DNA from: Streptomyces sp. NBC_00289
GTDB taxonomy: Bacteria > Actinomycetota > Actinomycetes > Streptomycetales > Streptomycetaceae
Length of the DNA stretch: 64,000 bases
Direction: 5' to 3'
NCBI RefSeq assembly: GCF_041435115.1
Contig: NZ_CP108046.1
Coordinates: 3,410,001-3,474,000, forward strand
Positions 53,242 through 62,254 of this stretch are shown here, piece after piece; the first letter of the stretch is position 1, and each line of letters opens with the position of its first letter. The translations under genes were made by a program, and so were the position numbers. Below the pieces are notes generated by a model, which saw only the letters and a program-made list of their open reading frames with translations, had not been told where the DNA came from and made no database searches.

Positions 53242-53313
53242 CTGGCCTACCTGGACTCGAACCAAGACTAACTGAACCAGAATCAGTCGTGCTGCCAATT
53301 ACACCATAGGCCA
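53242..53313 (-). tRNA. tRNA-Gln (CTG), copy 2
   Basis: 72 nt. Acceptor TGGCCTA pairs with TAGGCCA, so pair 4-69 is C-G instead of U-A, and position 27 is A, giving a Watson-Crick A-U with 43. It is the first gene transcribed in the cluster. Confidence 0.95.
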
Positions 53314-53404
53314 CTGGAACTCAAGCCCCTGAGGGGATCTTGTTCTAGCTTGCGCCTCCGGTTGCCGGCCTTTCGGCCCGCTCTCCGGCGGCGCAGGAAG
53401 AACA

Positions 53405-54136
53405 TTACCCGAAGGTGGACGGGGCTCCAAAACGGGTATCGGCGCCGAGGAGCGCGGGGAGTTCGGCGAGGGAGGCGATACGGCGCGGCCCGGTGGGCGT
53501 GTCGGGGGCGGTGTACACACCGTCACGGTCGATCCAGACCGACAGCAGTCCCGCCTCGGCCGCTCCCCGCCCGTCGATCTCCGGATGGTCGCCGACGTAG
53601 GCCACCTGGTCCGGGGCGAGAGCCAGCGCCTCGCAGGCCGCGTGGAAGGCCTCGGCGGCCGGCTTGGAGACGCCGAGTTCCGCGGCGCACAGGACCACCT
53701 CGAAGCGGTCGTGCACGCCGAGCACCCGCAGTTTGCGGTCCTGGACGTGGAGGCTGGAGTTGGACAGCACCGCGTGCCGGTGGCTGGCGGCGAGGAGGTC
53801 CAGCGCGGGCAGCACGTCCGGGAAGAGAGCCCAGGCCGTCTCGTAGTGACGCAGGTAGCGGCCGAACCAGGCGTCGGCCTCGCCGTCCGTCAGCTCCCGC
53901 CCCACGAAGACCCGTACACGGTCGCGGCGCTGCCCTTCGAAGGACGTCACCCCCGCCGCGAACCGCGCCCACTGCTGGTCGGTGATCTCGCGCCAGCGCG
54001 TGAGGGCCGCCTCGGGGGTCCCGTACCCGGCGAGCAGTCCCTCGACCGCCAGGTGCGCGCGCATGCCCTCGCGGTCCGCGGTCGTGTAATCGAAGAGGGT
54101 GTCGTCGACGTCCCAGACAACGGCTTTGATCGGCAT
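53405..54136 (-). CDS. HAD-superfamily hydrolase
   Basis: 243 aa. HAD motif I is VVWDVDDTLFDYT (nucleophile and acid aspartates, about 6-18), motif II AVLSNSS (about 119-125), motif III lysine in LGVSKPAAEAF (about 153) and motif IV YVGDHPEIDGRGAAEAG (about 175-191). A helical cap domain lies between I and II, typical of phosphoglycolate-phosphatase-like subfamily I enzymes. Substrate unknown. The ATG at 54136 opens MPIKAVVWDV; GGAGG lies upstream at a rather long spacing. It lies between gltX and the tRNA cluster on the same strand. Confidence 0.9.
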   Translation of the reverse strand: MPIKAVVWDVDDTLFDYTTADREGMRAHLAVEGLLAGYGTPEAALTRWREITDQQWARFAAGVTSFEGQRRDRVRVFVGRELTDGEADAWFGRYLRHYETAWALFPDVLPALDLLAASHRHAVLSNSSLHVQDRKLRVLGVHDRFEVVLCAAELGVSKPAAEAFHAACEALALAPDQVAYVGDHPEIDGRGAAEAGLLSVWIDRDGVYTAPDTPTGPRRIASLAELPALLGADTRFGAPSTFG

Positions 54137-54207
54137 GGCACCGACGGTACCTCCGGACCGGCCGGGGACACCGGGAATCGGCCTGCCGAGGACGGCGGTA
54201 CGACGAA

Positions 54208-54237
54208 GGTGCGGCACCCGGGCGGGTGCCGCACCTC
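54208..54237 (-). terminator. Terminator of gltX
   Basis: AGGTGCGGCACCC (54208-54220) pairs perfectly with GGGTGCCGCACCT (54225-54237) around GGGC, just past the gltX stop. Confidence 0.88.
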
Positions 54238-54250
54238 ACAGGCGTACGGC

Positions 54251-55765
54251 TTACGCGGTCAGCTTCGCCAGGGCCGCGTCGAGGCGGGACAGGGTCTTGT
54301 CCCGGCCCAGGACCTCGAGGGACTCGAAGAGCGGGAGGCCGACCGTGCGGCCGGTGACGGCGACGCGGACGGGGGCCTGGGCCTTGCCGAGCTTGAGGCC
54401 GTGCGCCTCGCCGGCGGTCAGGACGGCCTCCTTCAGGGACTCGGCGGAGGACCAGTCGGCCGCCTCGAGCTTCTCGCGGGCCGTGCGCAGCAGGGCGTCG
54501 GAGCCCTCCTTCATCGCCTTGGCCCAGGACGCCTCGTCGACGACCGGCTCCGGCAGGAACAGGAAGTCGACGTTGTCCGTGATCTCCGAGAGGACCTTCA
54601 GGCGGGTCTGCGCGTGCGGGGCGATCGCCTGCCACTTGGCCTCGTCGAAGTCCTCCGGCGCCCAGGGGGCGACGGGCTGCCGCAGCCACGGGGCGCAGCG
54701 CTCGGTGAAGTCCTTCACGTCGAGCAGGCGGATGTGGTCGGCGTTGATCGCCTCGCACTTCTTCAGGTCGAAGCGGGCCGGGTTGGGGTTGACGTCCGCG
54801 ATGTCGAAGGCCGCGACCATCTCGTCGATCGTGAAGATGTCCCGGTCGGCCGAGAGCGACCAGCCGAGCAGCGAGAGGTAGTTGAGCAGGCCCTCGGGGA
54901 GGAAGCCGCGCTCCCGGTAGAGGTTGAGCGAGGACTCGGGGTCACGCTTGGAGAGCTTCTTGTTGCCCTCGCCCATGACGTACGGGAGATGCCCGAAGGC
55001 GGGGGTCTCCTTGGCGATGCCCAGCTCCGTCAGCGCCTTGTACAGGGCGATCTGGCGCGGGGTGGAGGAGAGCAGGTCCTCGCCGCGCAGGACGTGGGTG
55101 ATCTCCATCAGCGCGTCGTCGACCGGGTTCACCAGGGTGTAGAGCGGTGCGCCGTTCGCGCGGACGATGCCGTAGTCCGGGACGTTCTCCGGGAGGTAGG
55201 TGATCTCGCCGCGGACCAGGTCCGTGAAGGTGATCGTCTCGTCGGGCATCCGGAAGCGGACGATCGGGCTGCGGCCCTGGGTCCGGTACTCCTCGACCTG
55301 CCCGGCGCTCAGGTCGCGGCAGTGGCCGTCGTAGCCGGACGGCCTGCCGGCGGCGCGGGCCGCCTCACGGCGGGTGTCCAGCTCCTCCTGGGAGCAGTAG
55401 CAGTGGTAGGCGTGGCCGGCGTCCAGGAGTTTCCGGGCGACGTCCTTGTAGAGGTCCATGCGCTGCGACTGGCGGTAGGGCGCGTGCGGGCCACCGACCT
55501 CGGGGCCCTCGTCCCAGTCGAAGCCGAGCCAGCGCATCGAGTCGAGGAGCTGCTCGTACGACTCCTCGGAGTCGCGGGCCGCGTCGGTGTCCTCGATGCG
55601 GAAGACCAGGGTGCCCTCGTGGTGCCGGGCGAACGCCCAGTTGAACAGGGCGGTGCGGACCAGGCCCACGTGGGGGTTACCGGTGGGCGAGGGGCAGAAA
55701 CGTACGCGTGGGGGTACCCCCTGCGCGAGCGAAGTCGAGGGCTTGGGGGAGGGTGCGCTAGCCAC
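54251..55765 (-). CDS. gltX: Glutamyl-tRNA synthetase
   Basis: 504 aa. Class I signature [16 protein letters not shown] (HIGH-type HVGL, about 27-42) and [10 protein letters not shown] (KMSKS-type, near 265) are clear, with [16 protein letters not shown] marking the stem-contact region. No GlnRS is seen here, so it probably also charges tRNA-Gln for GatCAB conversion, as usual in actinobacteria. The GTG at 55765 overlaps the FAH gene stop by eight bases. Residues 5-19 ([15 protein letters not shown]) are encoded by a palindromic repeat-like sequence and look like an insertion in front of the conserved [14 protein letters not shown] at 55774 is an alternative start. Confidence 0.96.
   Translation of the reverse strand: MASAPSPKPSTSLAQGVPPRVRFCPSPTGNPHVGLVRTALFNWAFARHHEGTLVFRIEDTDAARDSEESYEQLLDSMRWLGFDWDEGPEVGGPHAPYRQSQRMDLYKDVARKLLDAGHAYHCYCSQEELDTRREAARAAGRPSGYDGHCRDLSAGQVEEYRTQGRSPIVRFRMPDETITFTDLVRGEITYLPENVPDYGIVRANGAPLYTLVNPVDDALMEITHVLRGEDLLSSTPRQIALYKALTELGIAKETPAFGHLPYVMGEGNKKLSKRDPESSLNLYRERGFLPEGLLNYLSLLGWSLSADRDIFTIDEMVAAFDIADVNPNPARFDLKKCEAINADHIRLLDVKDFTERCAPWLRQPVAPWAPEDFDEAKWQAIAPHAQTRLKVLSEITDNVDFLFLPEPVVDEASWAKAMKEGSDALLRTAREKLEAADWSSAESLKEAVLTAGEAHGLKLGKAQAPVRVAVTGRTVGLPLFESLEVLGRDKTLSRLDAALAKLTA
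55709..55753. repeat. Dispersed-repeat-like palindromic element inside the gltX start region
   Basis: The plus strand contains GGGGGTACCCCC (55710-55721), then TGCGCGAGCGAAGTCGAGG and CTTGGGGGAG; the CCCCC and GGGGG arms can pair around a GC-rich loop. It resembles a short repeat I recall as common between Streptomyces genes. Here it is translated as part of GltX. Identification rests on memory of the motif, not on a search. Confidence 0.6.
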
Positions 55766-56534
55766 GCTTGACAACCTTGTTGGTGAGAGTGCCGATGCCT
55801 TCGATGGTGACGGCGACCTCGTCGCCGACGGTGAGCGGCCCGACGCCTGCCGGGGTGCCCGTGAGGATGACGTCGCCGGGAAGCAGCGTCATGGCCTCGG
55901 TGATGTTGACGATCAGATCCTCGATGGAGTGGATCATCTCGCTGGTGCGGCCGAGCTGGCGTTGCTGCCCGTTGACCGTGAGCTGGATCGTGAGGTCGGA
56001 CGGGTCGAGGTCCGTCTCCACCCAGGGGCCGAGCGGGCAGGAGGTGTCGAAGCCCTTGGCCCTCGCCCACTGCTTCTCGCGCTTCTGGACGTCGCGGGCG
56101 GTGATGTCGTTGGCGCAGGTGTAGCCGAGGATGACGTCCTTGACGCGCTCGCGCGGGACCTCGCGGCACAGCCGGCCGATCACCACGGCCAGTTCGGCCT
56201 CGTGGTGCACGTCCGCGGAGAAGGGGGGGTACTGGATCTCGTCGCCGGAGCCGATCACCGAGGTCGACGGCTTGAAGAAGGCGAACGGCGCGTCGGGCAC
56301 CTCGTTGCCCAGCTCCCGCGCGTGCTCGGCGTAGTTGCGGCCGAAGGCCATGACCTTGTTGGGGAGCACCGGCGGCAGCAGCCTGACCTTGCTCAGCGGG
56401 ACCTTCGTACCGGAGAGTTCGAAGTCGGCGAACGGGATGCCCTTGATGATGTCGAGGACGAGTTCGTCCGGCTTGTCACCCTCTACCGCGCCGAAGGCGA
56501 CGTTCCCGTCGATGGAGAATCTGGCGATGCGCAC
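55758..56534 (-). CDS. Fumarylacetoacetate hydrolase-family protein
   Basis: 258 aa. The FAH fold is marked by [17 protein letters not shown] (about 56-72), the metal ligands in [11 protein letters not shown] (about 105-115, ExE), [13 protein letters not shown] and GTPAGVGPL near 235. Such enzymes cleave C-C bonds or decarboxylate keto acids such as oxaloacetate or ring-fission products. The exact substrate is not evident. The GTG at 56534 has AAGGATCC upstream. It is coupled to gltX by an eight-base overlap, a pairing kept in Streptomyces. Confidence 0.93.
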   Translation of the reverse strand: MRIARFSIDGNVAFGAVEGDKPDELVLDIIKGIPFADFELSGTKVPLSKVRLLPPVLPNKVMAFGRNYAEHARELGNEVPDAPFAFFKPSTSVIGSGDEIQYPPFSADVHHEAELAVVIGRLCREVPRERVKDVILGYTCANDITARDVQKREKQWARAKGFDTSCPLGPWVETDLDPSDLTIQLTVNGQQRQLGRTSEMIHSIEDLIVNITEAMTLLPGDVILTGTPAGVGPLTVGDEVAVTIEGIGTLTNKVVKRG

Positions 56535-56683
56535 GGGATCCTTGCGCCCCTCACTGAGTCACTGAGCTGCTGGAGTCTGAGACCCCAGGCTAGCGCCCGC
56601 GGGCCGGCGGGACGCATCCGCGCGGGTTCGTGGCCCGGGGCGCCGGGAGGTTGGCCGCCACCGGCGGGAGGCCGTGGGAACAG

Positions 56684-56714
56684 CGACGGCCGCCCGGGCG
56701 TCGGGCGGCCGTCG
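56684..56714 (-). terminator. Terminator of the ANPRRT small gene
   Basis: CGACGGCCGCCC (56684-56695) pairs perfectly with GGGCGGCCGTCG (56703-56714), directly after the small gene's stop at 56723. This supports the small gene as a real transcription unit. The rest of the gap to the FAH start (56535-56683) holds only that gene's promoter region. Confidence 0.85.
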
Positions 56715-56722
56715 GTGGGGTG

Positions 56723-56911
56723 CTACTCGGCCGCGCCGGCCGCGACGGGGATGTCCATGAGGACGGTGCGACGGGGGTTGGCGGTCTGGGCCGGGAGGTC
56801 GACGGAGTGCTCCGGCTGGTCCGGGGCCTGTAGGTCGGCGGCGTCCTCGAGGTGCGCCAGCGTCGTGCGCCGCGGATTGGCTATGGTGCGGAACATCATC
56901 GTCGTCTTCAC
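56723..56911 (-). CDS. Small protein with duplicated ANPRRT motif, unknown function
   Basis: 62 aa from the GTG at 56911 (MKTTMMFRTIANPRRTTLAH); ATG codons at residues 5 and 6 are alternative starts. The motif ANPRRTTL is near residue 11 and ANPRRTVL near 46. They are separated by an acidic, proline-rich stretch (EDAADLQAPDQPEHSVDLP). The protein ends MDIPVAAGAAE. It has no membrane segment and no cysteines. The third-position GC is high and a perfect terminator follows, so it is probably real. It is small enough to be a peptide precursor or a partner peptide of a protein system, but nothing decides this. It diverges from conservon cvn1. Confidence 0.7.
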   Translation of the reverse strand: MKTTMMFRTIANPRRTTLAHLEDAADLQAPDQPEHSVDLPAQTANPRRTVLMDIPVAAGAAE

Positions 56912-57261
56912 GGTTGCAGTGGACCCTGTCGTGCGGGCGTCGGGCGGCACCAAGGGGGCCGGATCCGGCGCAGGTTGGCAGATGCTTCCCTGATGTAAAG
57001 CGCCAGGCTAAACATCAGATTCCCCTCGGCGGCCGCGGAGACCGTAGGAACTGGGTGTGAGTTTGCTCACGGAGGTACGGGCAAAACGGTCAATTGAGAC
57101 TCGCAACTGACCCCAACAAAACGGACATCAACCCCTTGAAGCAAACATTCCGCTCCTGATCATCTCGACTGGGACACTCTTGCGGAGCGGACGACTCGCG
57201 GGTATACGTCCGTTATGGACGAGATCTTTTTCTACGTCTCGTAATCTGGCACTCACGAGCT

Positions 57262-57289
57262 GTCACGTAGGTCACGGTCTGGTCCAGAC
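57262..57289. promoter_or_regulatory. Candidate control sequences upstream of cvn1
   Basis: GTCAC-GTAG-GTCAC (57262-57275) is followed by the near-perfect palindrome GTCTGG-T-CCAGAC (57277-57289). They lie 220-250 bp before cvnA1 in the 600-bp gap 56912-57511, the largest gene-free stretch here and AT-richer around 57000-57260. No other gene is seen in that gap. Confidence 0.4.
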
Positions 57290-57511
57290 ACCTTGTTGGA
57301 GATCCGGCACTGTGCTGGAATTCCACGGACCGCCGCAGGGATCGAGCCGGCGCGCAGGGGGCGCACTCAGAGCGCCGAGTGGCGGCGAGAGGGGGACCCC
57401 GCGCCGGTCACTCACGACCACCCGGGGGGCGCATTCAGGGCGCTCCCTATAACGCCGACACCGTTTCTCCGTTCGCGCGGAGGGGCGCCTGGTCCAGAGG
57501 TTGCGACGCTA

Positions 57512-60500
57512 GTGCAGGGACGTTTCAAGAGGGATGGCAGTGCTTCGGCGGAGCCGGAGCCGCATGGCGGGACTGGCCCCAATGCCGGCAGTTCCTCGCC
57601 CCAGCACGCCCAGAACCCGGGGGCGGCCCCGCCCGGCGACGGCGGTGAGCGCCCAGGGCGCCCCGGCGCGCCGGCGTCGCCGAGCTCCTCTGCGGCGACC
57701 GCTCCACCGGTCAAACCACCGAAGAACGCGACCGGCCCCGGCTCGCGAATAGCGCTGCGCAACTGGCGCATCTCCACGCGTCTGGTGTCGCTGCTCGCGC
57801 TCCCGGTGGTCGCGGCCACCTCGCTGGGCGCGCTGCGCATCAACCAGTCGATGGACGACATCCAGCAGCTGGACAACATGAAGCTGCTGACGGAGATGAC
57901 CAAGCAGGCCACCGAGCTCGCGGCGGCGCTCCAGGACGAGCGCGACGAGTCGGCCGGTCCGCTGGCGCACGGTTCGAAGGCGAGCACCGACTACACGGTC
58001 AAGACCGCCCGGGCCAAGACGGACCGGTCCGTCGACAACTTCAACAACGCGGCCGAGGAGATCGACGGTTCCGTCAAGAACGGCAACCTCCAGGGCGTCC
58101 GTGACAGCCTCGTGGGCCTGGTCACCGACCTGGGCACGCTCTCCAAGATCCGCAACACCGCCTACACCTCGAAGGACAACTCCACCCAGACCGTGGAGTC
58201 GTACCACCGGCTGATCACCCACCTCCTGGACCTCTCGCAGGACATGGCGGAGGCGACCAGCAACCCCGAGATGATCAGCCGCACGCGCGCCCTGTCGGCC
58301 TTCTCGTCCGCCAAGGAGTACGCGTCGGTCCAGCGGGCCACGCTCGCCGCCGCGTTGCCCGCCAACGACACCACGTTCGGCGACCTCACCGAGAACGACC
58401 GGCTGTACGCCGACTCGGCGCTGGAGAGCCAGGACTCCGAGCTGCGGAGCTTCAAGAGCATCTACGGCAGCGCGGCCGCCACCGAACTCCTCGCGCCCAT
58501 CGAAGAGGGCAACGCGACGATCGAGGCGACCGACACCTACGCCAGCCGCGCGCTGGGCTCGACCAACGGTCTGTCCTCGCTGGACAAGCGGTCGTACAAG
58601 GACTGGACGGACGACAGCTCGACCAAGATCGAGCAGATGGGCAAGATCGAGCACACCCTGCTCGAGGACATGGAGCAGAAGGCGCGCGAGCTGCGCAGCG
58701 TCTCCGAGCGCGAGGCGATCATCTCCGGAGCGCTCATCCTGATCGTCCTCGGTGTGTCGCTGGTCGGCGCCTTCGTCGTGGCCCGGTCCATGATCCGCTC
58801 GCTGCGCCGCCTTCAGGAGACCGCCACCAAGGTCGCCCAGGACCGTCTGCCCGAGCTGGTCAAGCAGCTGTCCGAGTCCGACCCGCAGGACGTCGACACC
58901 TCCGTCGAGTCGGTCGGTGTGCACTCCCGGGACGAGATCGGCCAGGTCGCCGCGGCCTTCGACGACGTGCACCGCGAGGCGGTCCGTCTGGCCGCCGAGC
59001 AGGCCCTGCTCCGGGGCAACGTCAACGCGATGTTCACCAACCTCTCGCGCCGCTCCCAGGGCCTCATCCAGCGTCAGCTCTCGCTCATCTCCGAGCTGGA
59101 GTCGCGCGAGGCCGACCCGGACCAGCTGTCCTCGCTGTTCAAGCTCGACCACCTCGCGACCCGCATGCGCCGTAACGGTGAGAACCTCCTCGTTCTCGCC
59201 GGTGAAGAGCCCGGCCGCCGCTGGACCCGTCCGGTCCCGCTGGTCGACGTGCTCCGCGCCGCGGCGTCCGAGGTGGAGCAGTACGAGCGCATCGAACTGG
59301 CCTCCGTGCCGACCACCGAAGTGGCCGGCCGCGTCGTCAACGACCTCGTGCACCTGCTCGCCGAGCTGCTGGAGAACGCCACCTCGTTCTCCTCCCCGCA
59401 GACCAAGGTCAAGGTCACCGGTCACGCCCTGCCCGACGGCCGGGTACTGATCGAGATCCACGACACCGGCATCGGCCTCTCCCCCGAGGACCTCGCCGCG
59501 ATCAACGAGCGGCTCGCCTCGCCGCCCACCGTGGACGTCTCGGTCTCCCGCCGCATGGGTCTGTTCGTGGTCGGCCGGCTGTCCCAGCGCCACGGCATCC
59601 GCATCCAGCTCCGCCCGTCCGACTCCGGCGGTACGACCGCGCTGGTCATGCTGCCCGTCGATGTCGCCCAGGGCGGCAGGAAGCCCGTTCCGGGCAAGCC
59701 CGGCCAGGGCGCCCCGTCCGCAGGCGGTCCGGCCGCCGCGCAGGCGGCCGCCGGTGTGGCGGCGGCCCGCCGCCAGTCGGGCGGCAACGGTGCCCTCGGT
59801 GCCGGTGCGCCCGGTGGCGGTGCCCTCGGCGCGGGTGCCTCCGGCGGTGGCCGGCTCGCCGCCGGTCAGGGACCGCGGGCCGCACTGCCCGGCAACGACG
59901 CGGGCGGCCGACCGGGTGCGCCCGGCTCGGGCCGCGGACCGCAGGGTCCGGCCTCGCCGCCGCAGGGACGTCCGGCTCCGGCCGGTGCGGGCGCCGGCTT
60001 CGGCCAGGCGCCGGGTTCCCCCCAGGGTCTCCAGTCCACGGGCACCGGTGCCCCGCAGGGTCAGGACGCCTTCGGTGGCGGCCGTCCCGTGCCGCCGCAG
60101 ACCTCGAGTGTGAACGCCGAGCAGGGTGGCGGTTCCCGTCGTGGCCGCCGGCCGCAGCTGCCGGGCCGCGGTGGTCCGCGGGCCGAGCTGCCGGGCGGCA
60201 ACCAGCAGCCCCGCACGCCCAGCTGGAGCGACGAGAACGCGCAGCCCCCGGTGCCGCGTGCCTCGCTCGACACCCCGCGCGGCCACGACGAGCAGGACGC
60301 CGCGCAGACCGCCCGGATGCCGCGCATCGACGACCGCCAGGGTCCCGGTGCGGTGCCGGACTTCCCCCGCCCCGGACTGAACGAGCCGCACAACACGGGC
60401 CAGTTCTCCCGCCCCGGCGCGAGCGGTCCGCAGAACACGGGTCAGTTCCCGGTCTCCGGTACGAACGGCTTCACGGACCCGGCGCAGTACCCCGGCTCCG

Positions 60501-61324
60501 GCGGCAACCCGCCGCAGAACACGGGCCAGTTCGTCCGCTCGGACGTCTTCGGCACGCAGCCGCCCGGGCAGCCCGACCCGTCCTCCACGGGCCGGTTCCC
60601 CACTCCGCAGGCGTACGACAACGGCTCGACCGGTCAGTTCCCGGCGGTCGGCCACACCAACGGGTCCACGGGCCAGTTCGCCACTCCGGGCTACGACAAC
60701 GGCTCCACCGGGCAGCACTCCCTGCCCGGCCGGCAGAACCCCGCGAACACCGGCCAGTTCGAGCGTCCGCAGGTCAACGGCACGCACGGCGGCAACGACT
60801 TCCCGCGCCCGCCGGTCCCGCAGCGTCCGCAGCAGCGGCCCGCCCGCCCGGAGCCGGAGGCGCTGCCGCCGGCGGGTCCCGGCGACGGTCGTACCCCGCT
60901 GTACGACACGCTGGAGACGAACTGGTTCCACGGCCAGCAGGGCAACGGTGCCGCGGCGCCGGCCCCCGCCCCGTCCCCGCAGCACCAGCCCTCACAGGCT
61001 CCCGCTGCCCCTCAACGTCCCGCCGCCTCCGCCTGGCGCAGCTCGCCGAACGACGACCTCGTCCGGCAGGCAGAACGCGTTCGGCAGCCGGCAGCGGGCG
61101 GCGTCACCACTTCCGGCCTGCCGCGCCGGGTGCCCCGGGCGAACCTCGTTCCGGGCACGGCTCAGCAGCAACAGCACCAAACCGGTCCGCAGGTCTCGCG
61201 TGCGCCTGATGACGTACGCGGCCGGCTGACCAATCTCCGTCGGGGTATCGCGCAGGGTCGTCAAGCCGGTGGTACCGGCCAGACCGGAAGCTTCCCGAGC
61301 CCCACTCACCAGCAGGAGCGTTAG
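57512..61324 (+). CDS. cvnA1: Conservon sensor kinase-like protein CvnA1
   Basis: 1270 aa. After a low-complexity N-terminus it has a membrane segment (TRLVSLLALPVVAATSLGAL, about 91-110), an outer helical nitrate/nitrite-sensor-type (NIT-like) domain to about 400, a second membrane segment (ALILIVLGVSLVGAFVVA, about 406-423) and a HAMP-like linker. The ATPase domain has LAELLENATSFSS (N box), EIHDTGIGLSPEDL (G1) and SGGTTALVMLP. From about 717 onward the tail is rich in glycine, proline and glutamine with repeated NTGQF/STGQF. Conservon CvnA proteins act with CvnB-D in a G-protein-coupled-receptor-like module. The GTG at 57512 opens MQGRFKRDGS. Confidence 0.92.
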   Translation: MQGRFKRDGSASAEPEPHGGTGPNAGSSSPQHAQNPGAAPPGDGGERPGRPGAPASPSSSAATAPPVKPPKNATGPGSRIALRNWRISTRLVSLLALPVVAATSLGALRINQSMDDIQQLDNMKLLTEMTKQATELAAALQDERDESAGPLAHGSKASTDYTVKTARAKTDRSVDNFNNAAEEIDGSVKNGNLQGVRDSLVGLVTDLGTLSKIRNTAYTSKDNSTQTVESYHRLITHLLDLSQDMAEATSNPEMISRTRALSAFSSAKEYASVQRATLAAALPANDTTFGDLTENDRLYADSALESQDSELRSFKSIYGSAAATELLAPIEEGNATIEATDTYASRALGSTNGLSSLDKRSYKDWTDDSSTKIEQMGKIEHTLLEDMEQKARELRSVSEREAIISGALILIVLGVSLVGAFVVARSMIRSLRRLQETATKVAQDRLPELVKQLSESDPQDVDTSVESVGVHSRDEIGQVAAAFDDVHREAVRLAAEQALLRGNVNAMFTNLSRRSQGLIQRQLSLISELESREADPDQLSSLFKLDHLATRMRRNGENLLVLAGEEPGRRWTRPVPLVDVLRAAASEVEQYERIELASVPTTEVAGRVVNDLVHLLAELLENATSFSSPQTKVKVTGHALPDGRVLIEIHDTGIGLSPEDLAAINERLASPPTVDVSVSRRMGLFVVGRLSQRHGIRIQLRPSDSGGTTALVMLPVDVAQGGRKPVPGKPGQGAPSAGGPAAAQAAAGVAAARRQSGGNGALGAGAPGGGALGAGASGGGRLAAGQGPRAALPGNDAGGRPGAPGSGRGPQGPASPPQGRPAPAGAGAGFGQAPGSPQGLQSTGTGAPQGQDAFGGGRPVPPQTSSVNAEQGGGSRRGRRPQLPGRGGPRAELPGGNQQPRTPSWSDENAQPPVPRASLDTPRGHDEQDAAQTARMPRIDDRQGPGAVPDFPRPGLNEPHNTGQFSRPGASGPQNTGQFPVSGTNGFTDPAQYPGSGGNPPQNTGQFVRSDVFGTQPPGQPDPSSTGRFPTPQAYDNGSTGQFPAVGHTNGSTGQFATPGYDNGSTGQHSLPGRQNPANTGQFERPQVNGTHGGNDFPRPPVPQRPQQRPARPEPEALPPAGPGDGRTPLYDTLETNWFHGQQGNGAAAPAPAPSPQHQPSQAPAAPQRPAASAWRSSPNDDLVRQAERVRQPAAGGVTTSGLPRRVPRANLVPGTAQQQQHQTGPQVSRAPDDVRGRLTNLRRGIAQGRQAGGTGQTGSFPSPTHQQER

Positions 61325-61747
61325 TTGAGCCCGATGAGCCAGGCGGCACAGAACCTCAACTGGTTGATCACCAACTTCGTGGACAACACCCCTGGGGTGT
61401 CCCACACCGTCGTCGTGTCCGCCGACGGCCTTCTGCTCGCGATGTCGGAAGGATTCCCGCGCGACCGTGCCGACCAGCTGGCGGCCGTCGCCTCCGGACT
61501 CACCTCGCTGACAGCCGGGGCGTCCCGGATCTTCGAGGGCGGTTCGGTGGCACAGACGGTCGTCGAGATGGAGCGGGGATTCCTCTTCCTGATGTCCGTC
61601 TCGGACGGCTCGTCGCTGGCCGTACTCGCACACCCCGACTGCGACATCGGCCTCGTCGGCTACGAGATGGCACTTCTGGTCGACCGCGCGGGCGCGGTGC
61701 TCACGCCTGACCTGCGTGCCGAGCTCCAAGGCAGTCTGCTCCACTGA
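61325..61747 (+). CDS. cvnB1: Conservon roadblock/LC7 protein CvnB1
   Basis: 140 aa. A roadblock/LC7 domain covers nearly all (LNWLITNFVDNTPGVSHTVV, SADGLLLAMSEGFPRD, SVSDGSSLAVLAHPDCD, VGYEMALLVDRAGAVLTP). Such proteins act with the conservon GTPase, as MglB does with MglA. The TTG at 61325 directly follows the cvnA1 stop and has AGGAG at good spacing. An ATG three codons later is the alternative. Confidence 0.95.
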   Translation: MSPMSQAAQNLNWLITNFVDNTPGVSHTVVVSADGLLLAMSEGFPRDRADQLAAVASGLTSLTAGASRIFEGGSVAQTVVEMERGFLFLMSVSDGSSLAVLAHPDCDIGLVGYEMALLVDRAGAVLTPDLRAELQGSLLH

Positions 61748-61858
61748 TCGGCCCCGGCACCACCCGCCTCACCAAATCACCGTCCGGCCGCCACAATCCC
61801 CCCACCGGCCCTGTCAGACGGCACGACTGACCGACTTGCTGTCCCGTCCGGAGGATTC

Positions 61859-62254
61859 ATGACCCCGCCCACCGCCTCTCATGATCCGTACGCGGAGCCG
61901 TACGAGGATGAGGGCGACCAGCCGCTGGTACGTCCATATGCGATGACCGGTGGCCGGACCCGGCCGCGCTATCAGCTCGCCATCGAGGCGCTGATCAGCA
62001 CCACGGCCGACCCGGCAGCGCTCATGGGGCTGCTCCCGGAGCACCAGCGCATCTGCCACCTGTGCCGCGAGGTCAAGTCGGTAGCGGAGGTGTCGGCTCT
62101 GCTGGCCATGCCGCTCGGCGTGGCCCGGATCCTCGTCGCCGACCTCGCGGAAGCGGGGCTCGTCGCCATTCACCAGCCGGGCGGCGACGAGAGCACCGGC
62201 GCTCCGGACGTGACACTGCTCGAAAGGGTGCTCAGTGGACTTCGCAAGCTCTGA
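61859..62254 (+). CDS. cvnC1: Conservon DUF742 protein CvnC1
   Basis: 131 aa. DUF742 family with a winged-helix-like fold: RPYAMTGGRTRPRYQLAIEAL, LLPEHQRICHLCREVKSVAEV, VARILVADLAEAGLVAIHQPG. CLC cysteine/histidine spacing (ICHLC) is typical. The ATG at 61859 has GGAGGATT upstream, 112 bp after cvnB1. The 3' end overlaps cvnD1 by 20 bp. Confidence 0.95.
   Translation: MTPPTASHDPYAEPYEDEGDQPLVRPYAMTGGRTRPRYQLAIEALISTTADPAALMGLLPEHQRICHLCREVKSVAEVSALLAMPLGVARILVADLAEAGLVAIHQPGGDESTGAPDVTLLERVLSGLRKL

Noticed and set aside
55758..55774. Frameshift or gene fusion between the FAH gene and gltX
   Set aside because: Both frames end and start normally with a short overlap; both proteins are complete.
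57509..60985. A 1158-codon open frame antisense to cvnA1
   Set aside because: Its product is arginine/glycine/leucine-rich without domains and mirrors the third-position GC of cvnA1; long antisense frames are routine in Streptomyces.
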